From contig CM053142.1 of NCBI GenBank assembly GCA_028571685.1, positions 70,271,296 through 70,335,295 of the forward strand: DNA of 64,000 nucleotides. Direction: 5' to 3'. The translations under genes and the position numbers were made by a program. The DNA comes from Heterohyrax brucei (lineage: Eukaryota > Chordata > Mammalia > Hyracoidea > Procaviidae). Below the pieces are notes generated by a model. It worked only from the letters and a program-made list of their open reading frames with translations, ran no database searches and was not told where the DNA came from. Shown here piece by piece: positions 36,780 through 57,111 of the stretch (positions are counted from its first letter, which is position 1; the number at the start of each line of letters is the position of its first letter).

Positions 36780-36912
36780 CTGTCCACGGATTGTCCTTCT
36801 GACTGTAATGTAAGCTTTTTGAAAGCAGGGACTTCTTGCTTTGTTTTATTTTTATTTCACTGAGATTGATCACAGTGCTATCTATGTACATAGTAGTTGG
36901 TCAATAAATATT
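36780..36912 (+). repeat. L2 3' end
   Basis: 'taatgtaagctttttgaaag', 'cagggacttcttgctttgtt' and 'agttggtcaataaatatttg' follow the L2 terminal pattern. Confidence 0.7.
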
Positions 36913-36959
36913 TGAGAGAGGGAATGAGTCATTAACAAACTCAGCAATTATTTCTCATA

Positions 36960-37128
36960 CCAAAACCAAACCAAACCCACAGCTGTCAAGTTGATTCCAA
37001 CTCATAGTGACCCTATAGGACAGAGTATAACTCTCCATAAGAGTTTCCAGGGAGCACCACGCAGATTCAAACAGCCAATCTTTTGCTTAGCAGCCATAGC
37101 ACTTACCCTCTATACCACCAGGGTTTTG
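36960..37128 (-). repeat. tRNA-derived SINE
   Basis: 'caaaaccaaaccaaacccac' to 'taccaccagggttttg'. Confidence 0.92.
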
Positions 37129-37193
37129 TTATTTTTCATAAAAGCTTTAAAAATCGTCACCACTGCAACACACAAAAATAAAATAAAATAAAA

Positions 37194-37345
37194 ATAAACC
37201 GTTGTTGTTGAGTCGATTCTGAGTCATAGGACCTTATAGGACAGAGTAGAACTGTCACACACAGATTCAAAGGAACACCTGCTGGATTTGAACTGGCAAC
37301 CTTCTGGTTAGCAACCATAGCACTTAACCACTAAGTCAACAAATA
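37194..37345 (-). repeat. tRNA-derived SINE
   Basis: 'ataaaccgttgttgttgagt' to 'cacttaaccactaagtc'. Confidence 0.9.
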
Positions 37346-38109
37346 AGAATTTATTAACACCACAGACTCTTACAATAGGCCAAGCAGAAGATATCGTTAT
37401 CTTGAACTAAGGCGCGCCAGTGATTTTCAGTGAAAGACCACCAGGAAAACACTTGTAGTTGAGCAAGTGATGTTTGTTACTAGTCACAGAGGAAAGAACA
37501 TATCATTGGCAACCATAGGCCATGAGGCGTCTCAGTAAGAGTGTGTTAGAAAGAACCACACGGGCTTTGGTTAGTGGTGTGGGGGAGGGTCTAAGGAAGT
37601 GGAAGTATCCTCTGGATTTGATGTTGTTTCAGGGAGTGGGGGCGACTCTATGATTGGATGTGTCAAGTAATCATATTTCCAGAGAGAGCAAACTGAAAGG
37701 GTAAAGCTGTAATTGGTAAAGAAGTAGCAGTTGTTTGTTTTAGCCAAGGGAGGGGGTGTTTTGTCTTTTGGGGTGGCACAGGGATGTTGCTTTCATGTGT
37801 GCTTGGACAAATTCATGAGAGGACCTTGGTTTCTCTCTTTTTATTAAGGTCTCAGAGTAACCTTGTGTGCAGATGATATTCTGTGAGAATTTATGTCCAG
37901 TAGGAAAATAACATGGCCCAGAAGAGACAGAGAAAAGTAAATAAATTCAAGAGTTATTCAGAACACAAAGTCAACAAAATTGGACATGGGGACAGAAGGT
38001 AATGTCAAGGGTGATTTCCAAGTTTTTGTCTTGCAAACAGAAGGCTGGTGATATCGTTTACTAAAACAGTCCACTTTGTATCATCTTCAATGTACTCCAC
38101 ACCAAAAAT
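37346..38109. other. No gene recognised
   Basis: Possibly an unassigned old repeat ('gtagttgagcaagtgatgtt', G-rich 37580-37640). No coding signal. Confidence 0.3.
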
Positions 38110-38235
38110 ACGCAAGGTTACCAATATTATACCCATTTTACAGATGGTGAATTGAGGCTTTAGTGAAGCTTGATGCCTTGTCCATTGTCACCTGGAACTA
38201 GGACTTAAACTCTGGTCTGTTTGACTCCCAAAGTC
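38110..38235 (-). repeat. MIR
   Basis: 'tacccattttacagatggtg' then 'aattgaggctttagtg', MIR core in reverse. Confidence 0.75.
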
Positions 38236-38359
38236 ATAATGAGTTTTTATTTTCTCGTAAATCACTTTTTAAATTATTTCAGTCAATATTTGACACCTTT
38301 ACCAAACTTTCTGAATTATTTGTCCTTTATTCCGTTGATTAAAATTGAGCCAGAATCTG

Positions 38360-39653
38360 CTTCCTTAAAAAGCTAGAAATAGGTATATCATTGGATCCAC
38401 TAATCCCCCTCCTCAGAATATATCCTACAGAAACAGAGGCCGTCACACAAACAGATATATACACATGAATATTTGTTGCGGCACAGTCATGATCTCAAAC
38501 AGATGTAACCAACCTAGATGTCCACCAACAGACAAACGGATAAACAAACTGTGGTACATATACTCAGTGGAATGCTATGCAATGATAAAAGATAATGATG
38601 ATTTTAGGAAGCATCTAAAAACCTGGTTGCAGTTGGAAGACAAGCTGAGTGAAATCAGTCAGCAGTAAAAAGACAAATATTGTATGGGACCTCTACTGTA
38701 AGGACTTAAAAACAGAGTTATCTACAGAAGAAAAGACTCTTTGATGGCTACAAGAGTAGGCAGGGAGGGAGAGAGCTGGTCATAGATTAGACAGTTGACA
38801 GAAATTTGGTTATGTGAAAGCAGTGACAGCACACAATAAAAGGTAGATCAATTTAACTGGACTTCACCATAAACTGAAAACTCTTCTAATCTCAATCCAG
38901 TACTGCCAGGATAGGGTAGCAGTGGTGAGGTCTGGGTACCATGCTCTTGGGGACATCAAGGCCAGTTGACACAACTAGCTTATTGCTAACAGAGTCTTCT
39001 GCACCTCATATTGGTGAGTGGCATCTGGGGTCTTAAAAGCTAGTAAGCTGCCATCTGAGGTACGCCAACTGGGCCCAGCTCATCCAGAACAGATAATCAC
39101 TGAGAACAACAAAGACATAAGGGAAGAAGAGCCCAGGAGACAGCAACACGTGACCAGAAAAACCTGATGGTGCCCAGCTACCACCAAAGACAGCCGTGAC
39201 GGGGCACACAACACTGAGTCCCTGTGGCACCAAGGGAAAAAGAGGGCTGCGGCTCAAGAGCTCCACCAAAAGACCACAGTTGATGGTCAGATGGCCAAGA
39301 GGATCCTTTCAGGACATGATCCCTAGACTTGTTGATTCCCCTGACCAGAAAACACTACTGAGGTCAACTCTTTGGACAAAAGTGGACTGGACTCAGGGAC
39401 ACAATGTGACACATGGTGTGTGTACTTTATGGTTCCATGCATTTATAGGATGCTATCTTACTGGTCTCTTTCTAGATGGAAGAGAAAAGGGTGGAGAGCA
39501 GGGAGCAGGATATTGTTGGGAGGATACGACAAGTATAGAACGAAAAGGAGGAGTGTGTGGTCACCAGGCAAGGAGAGTAGAAGGAGCTGCAGAAAGGTGG
39601 CATGCAAAGTTGATTTGAATTGTATAATTCCACTTAATCACCCCCCCCCAAAA
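38360..39653 (+). mobile_element. 5'-truncated L1: ORF2 end and 3'UTR
   Basis: Translation LWYIYSVECYAMIKDNDDFR matches the last part of ORF2 of the long L1 ([20 protein letters not shown]). 3'UTR follows to an A-run at about 39648. It sits downstream of AICDA and probably bounds its 3'UTR. Confidence 0.88.
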
Positions 39654-40261
39654 AAAGAGGGCTCCAGAATCAAATTTACTGTGGGAAAATTTTACTAAAG
39701 AGATTGGCTTCAGAGTAATATTATAATGTTGTCATTGCAGTGAACAGACTATGTTACAACCATAAATTTTGTTATTAGAATCGTTACTAAAGGTAGAAAT
39801 TTATGAGACATTAGAAATGCATGTCCATAGATCAGAAAAAGAAACTATGACAACAAAAATATCATCAGACACTTTATAGTATGTGAATGAATACATAAGG
39901 GCTTTCAATATTTTACTCTTTCAAAGATTTATGTACAGCAAGATTAAGACAATATAGTTGTGCATTCAGCTTTTCCTGTGGATCTGTTCACCTGCCCTGT
40001 AAGGATTTCTAGGTAATAACTGCACTGGGATACTGTGACTCTGAATTTCTTCCTCAGGGTCAAAGACAGCCATTAGAGACTATTAGGCAAGGTACTCTGC
40101 CAAGTTACCCCCCCAGATTTTGATGGAAAAAATACTCTTGCAGTGCTCTTTCATCCTCCCTCCCAAATACTTATCTTCTTTTTTTTGTCATACTGTCTTA
40201 TACAGTGAGCATACCTTCAGGAGAAGCATCACATGCACATAGACACACATGCATGCATCAG

Positions 40262-40294
<33 letters not shown>

Positions 40295-40662
40295 AAGGGT
40301 AGGTTATCTTGATCTGATTGGCAAAAGACCCAACAGATAGAACAGATCTTTCTTCTTGTCAATGTTCAAACAACTTCCTTCCAAGCATTCACTGGTTGTT
40401 ATGTGTAAAGTCTGTGGTTTTAATTGTTGTTTCTGAACTATGGACTTCTTCAAAAGGATCCATATTTTCAGAGTATCTGTTATTCAAGGGATCAAACACT
40501 GTTAGAGTTCTTTACAGTCTTCGTCCATTTAAGATCCTTCATTCAAACAGCTGAAAGATGACCATGCCTACCTTACACTAAACCCTCCAAAACAAAAATC
40601 CACTATGTACAAACATTAAGACATGCCTTAGACAATTATGATATACAGCACATGCTTGGATA
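39654..40662. other. AICDA 3' flank or distal 3'UTR
   Basis: No repeat other than the CA run. The human AICDA 3'UTR is about 2 kb, so part of this may be transcribed. ATTAAA on the minus strand at 40419-40424 is a candidate poly(A) signal. Confidence 0.4.
40262..40297. repeat. CA microsatellite
   Basis: (CA)n of about 36 bp with one AA interruption. Confidence 0.95.
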
Positions 40663-40670
40663 TTAATGCT
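40663..40670 (-). promoter_or_regulatory. AICDA: miR-155 8-mer target site in AICDA 3'UTR
   Basis: The minus strand reads AGCATTAA, a perfect 8-mer match to the miR-155 seed, 534 nt after the stop. In mouse this site is known to restrain AID protein level; here it is seen by sequence only. Confidence 0.8.
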
Positions 40671-41203
40671 TTGGAAGGACAATTGGGGGTTAACCTTGCC
40701 CAGACTTTCATTAGGGGATACCATGGCCTGGCAGAAGGGTTTGTTACTTGAAACTGAACCCCAAAGGAAAAGAGTAGAAAGCTGTACCACTAACACCACT
40801 GAAAACTCAAATGGATCAAATAATAAAGAATATTGGTCACAATAACATTTGATCGTCTCACCTTGATTTTAGGGATCTACCCTCCACATTCACCCTGCCT
40901 GAAATGAGCGTAGAGAACACGGACACTTGAAGGTGTTTCCAGGTTCTGCAGTTCTGACATTTCCCAGTAGGGGACACTGTTGCATTAGAAACTGCACTAG
41001 ATTCAGCATTAACTAGGTGGTTTGGTGTATCTTCTCTATTTTCCAGACATGTTTTTATGGAAAGACATATACAGGAATATTTTTTCTCTAAACTCAAAGA
41101 AAGTGAGAGTTGAAGACAAAAAACAGAGAAGCCTTGATGGATTGTTCTTTCGTTAACCATCTTCAGCGGAAATTTCATGTTGTATGACCTTCGAAGGTTG
41201 GTA
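40663..41203 (-). other. AICDA: AICDA 3' untranslated region (minimum extent)
   Basis: Non-repeat sequence directly after the stop codon, extended to the conserved miR-155 site. The true end is not determined: no AATAAA is seen on the minus strand between here and the L1 that ends near 39653; ATTAAA at 40419-40424 is one candidate signal. Confidence 0.7.
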
Positions 41204-50344
<9,141 letters not shown>

Positions 50345-50430
50345 GGTCTTCTCCTGAGTGTCTGTCTTGGTAGCTCTCCTTCAAAGTTTTAGGCCAAGGG
50401 CCAAGGAAAGCTTGTCTCAAGCACAGCTGC
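50345..50430 (-). promoter_or_regulatory. AICDA: AICDA 5' leader and probable transcription start area
   Basis: Human AICDA has a leader of about 80 nt in exon 1. The equivalent stretch here has no TATA box and includes an E-box CAGCTG at 50424-50429. The start site itself cannot be read from sequence. Confidence 0.55.
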
Positions 50431-50471
50431 TCCACTGATTATCTGACAGTGTGTGGGCACTGGCCCCACAC

Positions 50472-50479
50472 ATTCAAAT
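50472..50479 (-). promoter_or_regulatory. AICDA: HoxC4/Oct motif of the AICDA promoter
   Basis: Minus strand ATTTGAAT, about 130 bp upstream of the ATG. This is the exact octamer reported as the HoxC4-Oct site of the mouse and human promoter. Confidence 0.75.
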
Positions 50480-50495
50480 TTGAACTTGCCCTCTG

Positions 50496-50506
50496 GGCTC
50501 CTCCCC
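50496..50506 (-). promoter_or_regulatory. AICDA: Sp1/Sp3 (NF-kB) motif of the AICDA promoter
   Basis: Minus strand GGGGAGGAGCC, 17 bp upstream of the ATTTGAAT octamer. Order and near spacing match the described core promoter element. Confidence 0.75.
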
Positions 50507-50700
50507 CTACAGGTACCCCAATGATCTTCCTTCTGATATGGGGCCAGGAAAGATAAGAGATGTTGTCATAGGCAGTGTCACATGGGTTAAATGACTGAGA
50601 GCAGCTCTGCTTAGGGTCCTGTAGAGCTGCTTCTCTAAAAATCCATTCCATACCTCATAGATATCCAATATCCAAAGGCAGTAGCAGTAAGCACTACTTA
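50507..50700 (-). promoter_or_regulatory. AICDA: Proximal upstream flank of AICDA
   Basis: Non-repeat sequence upstream of the two promoter motifs and free of SINEs, so probably part of the promoter region. No further named site is claimed. Confidence 0.4.
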
Positions 50701-51263
50701 AATTATTATCCTGGTACCAAACAATATCCTTGAAACTAAAAGCATAATAATTACAATGTTCATTTAAATAGCATCTTGTGTTCTGTGAGCTGAAAGCATC
50801 TATTACCTCATTTAATTACACAATAGCTCTGTAACCTTCATAGAGACAGGCACTCAGCAGCCCCTGCTTTAGTGCTGAGCAAGAAAACTCAGTTATAGGA
50901 TCTAGGACACCGAAATTTTGCTTTCCAAATCACTGCTTTTTTCCTCTCTGATTGCATTACAACAATTATTCGAAGACTACATATTTACTTCAAAGAATGA
51001 TTTTTGCACAAGCCATCCTTTCACAAAACTGCATCTTTAATTGGAAAACAGATGCAGTAAACAATACCAAAATGTTTATTGCACCAGATGCAAGCAGTAT
51101 CTAAATGACTGCCTTGAACTTGGAAAATACACTGGGATTTTTGAGATAGAGGATCCAGTTCCTGCTCTCATTCAATCTGGTTTATTGGAAATGTTGTCTT
51201 TCCTTCATATTCCATTCCATATGAATTCTATTTATCTGTTTAATAGACAATTACTACCTACAA
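50701..51263. other. AICDA upstream flank; MIR-like part at 50770-50895
   Basis: 'attacctcatttaattacac' and 'aatagctctgtaaccttcat' suggest a diverged MIR in reverse. Nothing else recognised. Confidence 0.4.
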
Positions 51264-51424
51264 TGAAAACCCTGGTGGTGTAGTGGTTAAGTGCTGTATC
51301 TGCTAACCAAAACACCAGCAGTTTAAATCCACAAGATGTTCCTTGGAAACTCTGTGGGGCAGTTCTACCCTGTGCTATACGGTCACTATGAGTTGGAATT
51401 GACTTGATGGCAACAGGTTTGGTG
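51264..51424 (+). repeat. tRNA-derived SINE with target duplication
   Basis: 'gaaaaccctggtggtgtagt' to 'ggcaacaggtttggtg', flanked by TTACTACCTAC on both sides. Near-consensus. Confidence 0.95.
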
Positions 51425-51639
51425 TTTCAGTTTACTACCTACTGTAAACCAGAAATTATGCCAGGTTCTTGGGATGTACTGCTGAGCACAGCAGCTATAG
51501 TTCTTGCTCTCTTCCTACCTCAGGACTTCAAATACCATCAATATAGTGAGTGGTGTTTGGCAAAGTATAGTGACTACACCATGGATTACCAGAAGAGTTA
51601 ACAAATCAGTCACAGAAGAAATACAACATAGTACTTCCT

Positions 51640-51745
51640 AGACGCAACAATGTTGAGATTTCAGCTTGCTTATTTCGGACACTTCATCAGGAAAGACCAG
51701 TCACTGGAAAGAACATCGTGATTGGTAAAACGGAAGGTTAACAAA
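51640..51745 (+). repeat. BovB/RTE fragment
   Basis: 'ttatttcggacacttcatca', 'ggaaagaccagtcactggaa', then 'tggtaaaacggaaggttaac'. Confidence 0.7.
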
Positions 51746-51839
51746 AACATGGTGTATGTCCAACTTCCCATACCGCTATTGGGATGTCTGATGGGCAACT
51801 CACATGTGTCTAAACTGATCCCCTATTCTCTCTCCAGAT

Positions 51840-52615
51840 ATACAACATGGTCCTCTTGCCATCTTCCCCATCTCTGTAAATGGCAATGCCATTCTTCCAG
51901 TTTCTCAGGGCAAACACCTGGAAGTTAACCTTGGTGGTTTTTTTCTTAAACCCCATGTCCAATCCATTAGCAAACCCTCTTAACTCTACTTTCAGAAGAC
52001 CACTTCTCACCACATCAACCTCCCAACTGGTTTTCTGACTTCCACTTTTCTTCGTTTATAGTCTATTCTGCACACAACAGTGCCTTCAAAACATTTCAGA
52101 TGATGCCACTCCTGTGTCCGCTCTCCAGTGGCTCCCGTTCTTACCACAACATCCTTTCAGTGGTTGGTGAGATCTGGGTCCGTCTACCTCTGCTTTACCT
52201 CTCCGACTTCATAGCCTCATTTGCTCCCTTACTCACACAAAAAGCATGCACTCATCTTTGTATTTGCACTTGCTGTTCCTTTTACCAGGAATACTTTTCT
52301 CAAATCTTTCCAGTCTGACCTCTTACTTACTTTCTGTTTTGACTCAAATACTCATTCTTAGTTGGGGATTTGCCTGGTCACCATATCTAAAATTTCAACT
52401 AAATCTCACTCTCCTGATGATACTTCCTTTCTCCCTTCTCTAATTTAATTTTTTCTTTTACACTTATCACTTAAAATATACTATTTTACTGATCTATCTT
52501 CTTTACTATCTCTGTCCTTCATGGAATTATAGGTCCATGAGGGGAGAGATTTTTTTTTCCTGTTATTTTTTCTTTTTATGGAATGCCTGCCACTTGGAAA
52601 AAAAATTTCTGAATG
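51840..52615 (+). repeat. L2 LINE 3' region
   Basis: 'gatgatgccactcctgtgtc', 'tttgcacttgctgttccttt', 'ccaggaatacttttctcaaa' and 'ggtccatgaggggagagatt' follow the L2 consensus in order. Confidence 0.85.
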
Positions 52616-52628
52616 AATTAATCAACAA

Positions 52629-52787
52629 TCCAAACCTGCTGCCATTGAGTCAATTCCAACTCATAGCAATCCTATAGTACAGAGGAGAACTGCCCCATAG
52701 GGTTTCTGAGGAACACCTGGCTGATTCGAACTGCCAACCTTTTGATCAGCAGATGTACCACTTAACCACTATGCCACCGGGGTTTCC
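52629..52787 (-). repeat. tRNA-derived SINE
   Basis: 'tccaaacctgctgccattga' to 'tgccaccggggtttcc', with flanks 'aatcaacaat' and 'aatcaataat'. Confidence 0.93.
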
Positions 52788-53111
52788 AATCAATAATAGT
52801 CTCATGAGATTACATCCAAGTGGAGAAGTCATATTAATCCGGTAATTAAATCTGTAAATATACAATTAAAATGGCACTGTTTCCTATGAAAGAAAAGTAT
52901 ATACCCCACAACAGTGGCCTGGAATCAATGAAAAGACTTCTGGTTGGGAGATGGTAATAGAAAATCAATTAGCTCCCTTCCCAGCATCAGTTTCTTGGGT
53001 GATAGGATTATGAAAGAAAAGCAGCATTTGCTGCTTCCTCTCAACATCCTATGCCTTCAACTCAGACACTTTCAGATTACACCCTTTTTTCAAAACTGCC
53101 CTAAACCATAG
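52788..53111. other. No feature recognised
   Basis: Unique-looking sequence between two SINEs. Confidence 0.35.
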
Positions 53112-53270
53112 ATGGAAACCCTGGTGGTATAGAGGGTAAATGCTACAGCACTTACAAAAGGTCAGTAGTTCAAATCCACCAGGTGCTCCTTTTAAACACT
53201 ATAGAGCAGTCCTACTCTGTCCTCTAGGGTTGCTATGAGTCAGAAACAACTCAACTGCAGTGGTTTTGGT
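53112..53270 (+). repeat. tRNA-derived SINE with perfect target duplication
   Basis: 'ggaaaccctggtggtataga' to 'gcagtggttttgg', flanked by TAAACCATAGATG on both sides. Confidence 0.95.
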
Positions 53271-53829
53271 AAACCATAGATGTTTATACTTCCCTAATTT
53301 ATTTACTCTTCTCTTTGCCCACTGTCTCCTTCCACCTCTACCCCATCAGTCCCAGGACATCTAAGGAAATTCCTAAATTTATCCATGTAACAACTAATAT
53401 TTTTGAGTGCTTATATTATGGTTAAGCATCATACTAAGCACTTTAAATATATTTTTTAGCATACTTTAGGAAAGCTGGTGGGTAACAAAGTCTCTTGTAT
53501 GCTCCTGAGTTCGGCTCATAATCACTGATTCCACGAGTTCCACATTTCTCTTGGCTCAGCTGTGCGTCCCTCATCAAAGATGACAGTACTTGATGCAATA
53601 CTTCTTCACTCCCGAAGGTCCTTTAAGTGGGAGTGGATTTAGCACAAGGCAAGCCTAATTTCCCTTTTTGATGCTGCCTTTCATTTTCCTCCGCAAATGA
53701 CCACACCAAATAGTAAAAATATACTAAATTTTACTGCGGAAGCCAAATGGAATAACACTTATGAGACAAGTCATGTGAATTCATGGGTTTACTGTGACTG
53801 TAGTTGAAAAGATTTATGTCTTATTTATT
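53271..53829. other. No gene; unique-looking sequence
   Basis: A short MIR/L2-like part at 53395-53450 ('gagtgcttatattatggtta'). Otherwise nothing identified. Confidence 0.35.
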
Positions 53830-54335
53830 TAGTGCTGCTAAAATGGAAGTCATAAGTGGATGGCTTGAACAAAGAGATATTTATTCTCTCACAGTCCAGT
53901 AGGCTCTAAAAAAGTTCAAATTCAGGGCATCATCTCCTGGGGAGGACTTTCTCTCTCTGTCGACTCTGGAGGAAGCTCCATGTCATCAACCCCCGCTGGC
54001 TGAGGAGCTTCTCACTGAAGGGAGCCGACATCCAAAGGGCACTCTGTTCTCTTGGCTCTTGTTTCTTGGTGGTTTGAGATCTCCCTGTCTCTCTGCTTCC
54101 TTCTCTTTTATAATTGAAAAGAGATTAGCTCAATATACACCCCAATCTTGTGATTGAGTCCTGCCTCATTGACATAAGAGCCACTAATCTCATCTCATCA
54201 ACATCATAGAGATAGAATTTCCAACACAAAATCACATTGGATGATAAAATAGTAGACAATCACACAACAGTGGGAATCATGGCCCAGTCAAGTTGACAGA
54301 TATTTTGGGGGGACACAATTCAATCTCTGGGAATT
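53830..54335 (-). mobile_element. MaLR-type solo LTR (fossil)
   Basis: Same family as 12.99 and 22.3 kb: 'gtggatggcttgaacaaaga' at one end and 'ggggggacacaattcaatct' at the other. Appears uninterrupted. Confidence 0.7.
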
Positions 54336-54880
54336 TCCAAAGAACTGAACTCCTCACAGGGACCTTCCCCATAACCACACCCAATTCCTAGCCTTGCTCT
54401 TCTGACTGCAAATTCTATTTCTTAATCTTATGGATTATTTTCATCCAAGAATTCTTACTTATTTTGTAAACATTCATTTCTCTAAGTCTCAACTGTTATT
54501 TCAGAAGAACATTCTCAGGGCACAAGCAAGACAGTAAATGGTGGTCACTATTGGCGTTCTGAGTGCCACTGAGCAGTTGAGTGGAAGGACCAGGGAAGGA
54601 GTGGACTCTCCAAATTTGTAGTTCACATTGGCATGTCAGTTTGAAAGCTTGTCTTCAAGTTGTCTCCTCAGATTTGAGTTGGGCCTTTCTAGTTTTTTCT
54701 TCCAGTTTTTTGGAGGAAAGTACACACGCACACTCACACATATACTTTGAAATAATAATTATTTGATTTTCAGAGATGGCAATATTTCTAAATCCAAAAA
54801 AAAGAGAAGAGTTTTTGCAATTACTTCCTAATACAAGGCAATTGGAAGGGCTTATTATTGATACGAAAGACCCTGTTATC
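54336..54880. other. No feature recognised
   Basis: Includes a short (CA)-rich run at about 54722-54742; nothing else. Confidence 0.35.
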
Positions 54881-55043
54881 GATGCAGAAACTCTGGTGGC
54901 ATAGTGGTAAAGTGCTACTTCTGCTAACCAAAAGATACGCAGTGTGAATTCATCAGTTGCTTCTTGTAAACTCTATGGAGCAATTCTGCTGTGCCATATA
55001 GTGTCACTACAAGTGAGAATCAACTTGACAGCAGTCAGTGGGT
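54881..55043 (+). repeat. tRNA-derived SINE
   Basis: 'gcagaaactctggtggcata' to 'cagcagtcagtggg'. Confidence 0.9.
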
Positions 55044-55077
55044 ATTATCAACACTGTAATTTGTACTTTACGTAAGG

Positions 55078-55372
55078 GGAACAGTAATGGTTCAGTGGTA
55101 GAATTCTTGCCTTCTATGTGGAGAATCCAGATGTGCTCCCTGCCAACTTCAAGCTCAGTTACCCATTGTCTGTCACTGGAATCTTCAGTGTTAACATGAT
55201 GCTGAATAGGTCTTGGCAGTGCTTCCAGACTAAATCAGGCTGGAGAGAAAGGGTTAACGATCTACTTCTGAAAAATCAGCCAATGAAAAAACTTAGGGAT
55301 TACAGCAGTCAGATCCTACTGTACATGGGGCCATTGTAAGTCAGAGGCTGACTAATGCTCAACTGGCAATAC
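55078..55372 (+). repeat. AfroSINE (long type)
   Basis: 'gttcagtggtagaattcttg' head, 'ttccagactaaatcaggctg', 'aaatcagccaatgaaaaaac', and a tail 'gtaagtcagaggctgac'. Confidence 0.88.
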
Positions 55373-56074
55373 TTTACATGGTTATGAATATGAAAAAGTG
55401 TTTTAATTTCTTTCGCGTATTCTCTCATTCTAAAATGTGCCCCTTTGGAACTGCCAGACAAAAAAACCTGGCCCATTACAGATCCATATGGTACTTAGTG
55501 ACAACTCCCTTAACCACAACAAAGTCCTGGCTAAAATTATTACTTTAAAAAACCTAACAATTTCTCAGACAAGAGCCTTCCTTCTTCTGCTCAGCATCTA
55601 ACTGTGAAGAGATCTTATTACTTAATTCACAAGTGCATTATCTAATAAACTCACACCTGCTGAAAAGCAGAGAAGCCGGGATTGAGATTTGAACCCTAGC
55701 AGGCCTTATTCCAAAGCCTGTGAAATACACCCACACTAGTAAAATCAGCCCTCCAGATCTTAATTGGTTTGCTCATACATGTTTAGGAAACTTCATCAGA
55801 GCTATGGAGAATTTTTTCCTATATTACCACATCATTTAGATTTGAGTTTAGAAGAGTTTCTCTCTCACATAAAAAATGGAGACAATTTTCCTAGCAAGTA
55901 ATACAATCTAAATCTTCATTGAAATGTGGACATTTACTCCTCTGGAGCTCTTTGTTTTGTCAAGAGTTTCTTTTGGCCACAATCTTAACCAGACTGTTTT
56001 CCTCTCATTTCCCTTGCTTCAGTAATGGCACGTAAGTCTCAGTCAGGCTCCAAAGAGAAATAAAATGTGATATA
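55373..56074. other. No gene; MIR-like part at 55590-55720
   Basis: 'gaagccgggattgagatttg' then 'aaccctagcagg' looks like MIR in reverse. Otherwise nothing. Confidence 0.4.
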
Positions 56075-56826
56075 CTGGGAAACCTATAAGACCAGGCTGA
56101 AGATCAAGGACCAGCCTTCAGTATGGACTGCGCCTCAGCATCGGGAAAACAAAAGTCCTCACAACTGGACCAGTGAGCAACATTGTCCTAAGTGGAGAAA
56201 GGACTAAGGTTGTCAACGATTTCATTTTACTTGGGTCCACAATCAATGCCCTTAGAAGCAGCAGTTAAGAAATCAAAAAAAAAAAACACTGCATTGAGAA
56301 CACCTGCTGCAAAGGACCTCTTCAAAGTATTCAAAAGTAAAGATGTCACCTTGAAGACTAAAGCACGCCTGTTCCAAGCCATAGTATTTTCAGCTGCATC
56401 ATATGCATGCAAAAGCTGGATTAAGAACAAAAAAGACAAAAGAAGAATTGATACCTTTGAATTGTGATGTTGGAGAAGAATGTTGAATGTACGATGGACC
56501 TCCAAATGAACCAACAGATCTGTTCTCAAAGAAGTACAACCAGAGTGCTCCTTGGAAGTAAAGATGGCAAAGCTGTGCCTTACATACTTTGGACGTGTTG
56601 TCAGGAAAGATCAGTCCCTAGAGAAGGACATCGTGCTTGGTAGAGGTGTGGGTCAGCAAAAAAGAGGAAGACCCTCAACGAGATGGATCAACACAAAGGC
56701 CTCAACAATGGGCTTAAGCATAAAAAACACTGTGGACATGGTGCAAGACCGGGCAGTGTTTCATTCTGTTGTTCATAGGATCACTGTGAGTCGGAACTGA
56801 CTCAGTGGCACCTGACAACAACAGCA
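56075..56826 (+). mobile_element. BovB/RTE-clade LINE, 3' part
   Basis: Translation in order: LTTGPVSNIVLSGERTKVV, then LFKVFKSKDVTLKTKARLFQ, AASYACKSWIKNKKDKRRID, ending 'tggcacctgacaacaaca'. Stops and frameshifts throughout. This is the best-preserved RTE copy in the window. Confidence 0.88.
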
Positions 56827-56964
56827 TAAAGCCAGGCAGCATGGGATAGAATGCAGAAGGGTGGCTCTGAAGTCTACTTCTCCAACTAGTTTCTGAGACA
56901 GAATTATTTATTTATCTCACTTTGTAGGGAAGATTTGACACTAAGTGGGTGGGGGAAGCCAGAC

Positions 56965-57111
56965 TCCTGCATCTAGCTCATTTCAATTAATAGTGACTCT
57001 ATAGGATAGAGTGGAATTGCCCATAGGGTTTCCAAGGAGCAGATCGTGGATTCAAACTGCCAGTCTCTTGGTTAGCAGCCAAGCTGTTAGCCACTGTACC
57101 ATCAAGGCTCC
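56965..57111 (-). repeat. tRNA-derived SINE
   Basis: 'gcatctagctcatttcaatt' to 'gtaccatcaaggctcc'. Confidence 0.85.

Noticed and set aside
1-38000. Search for CLEC4E or another C-type lectin on the 3' side of AICDA
   Set aside because: No lectin-domain motif such as WND or EPN in a plausible exon was seen; it is probably beyond the window.
40262-40297. CRISPR-like or functional repeat array
   Set aside because: Simple CA microsatellite in a mammalian genome.
51264-51424. tRNA gene, from box A and box B-like motifs
   Set aside because: The motifs belong to the tRNA-derived SINE head. No copy in the window folds as an intact tRNA in a way I could support.
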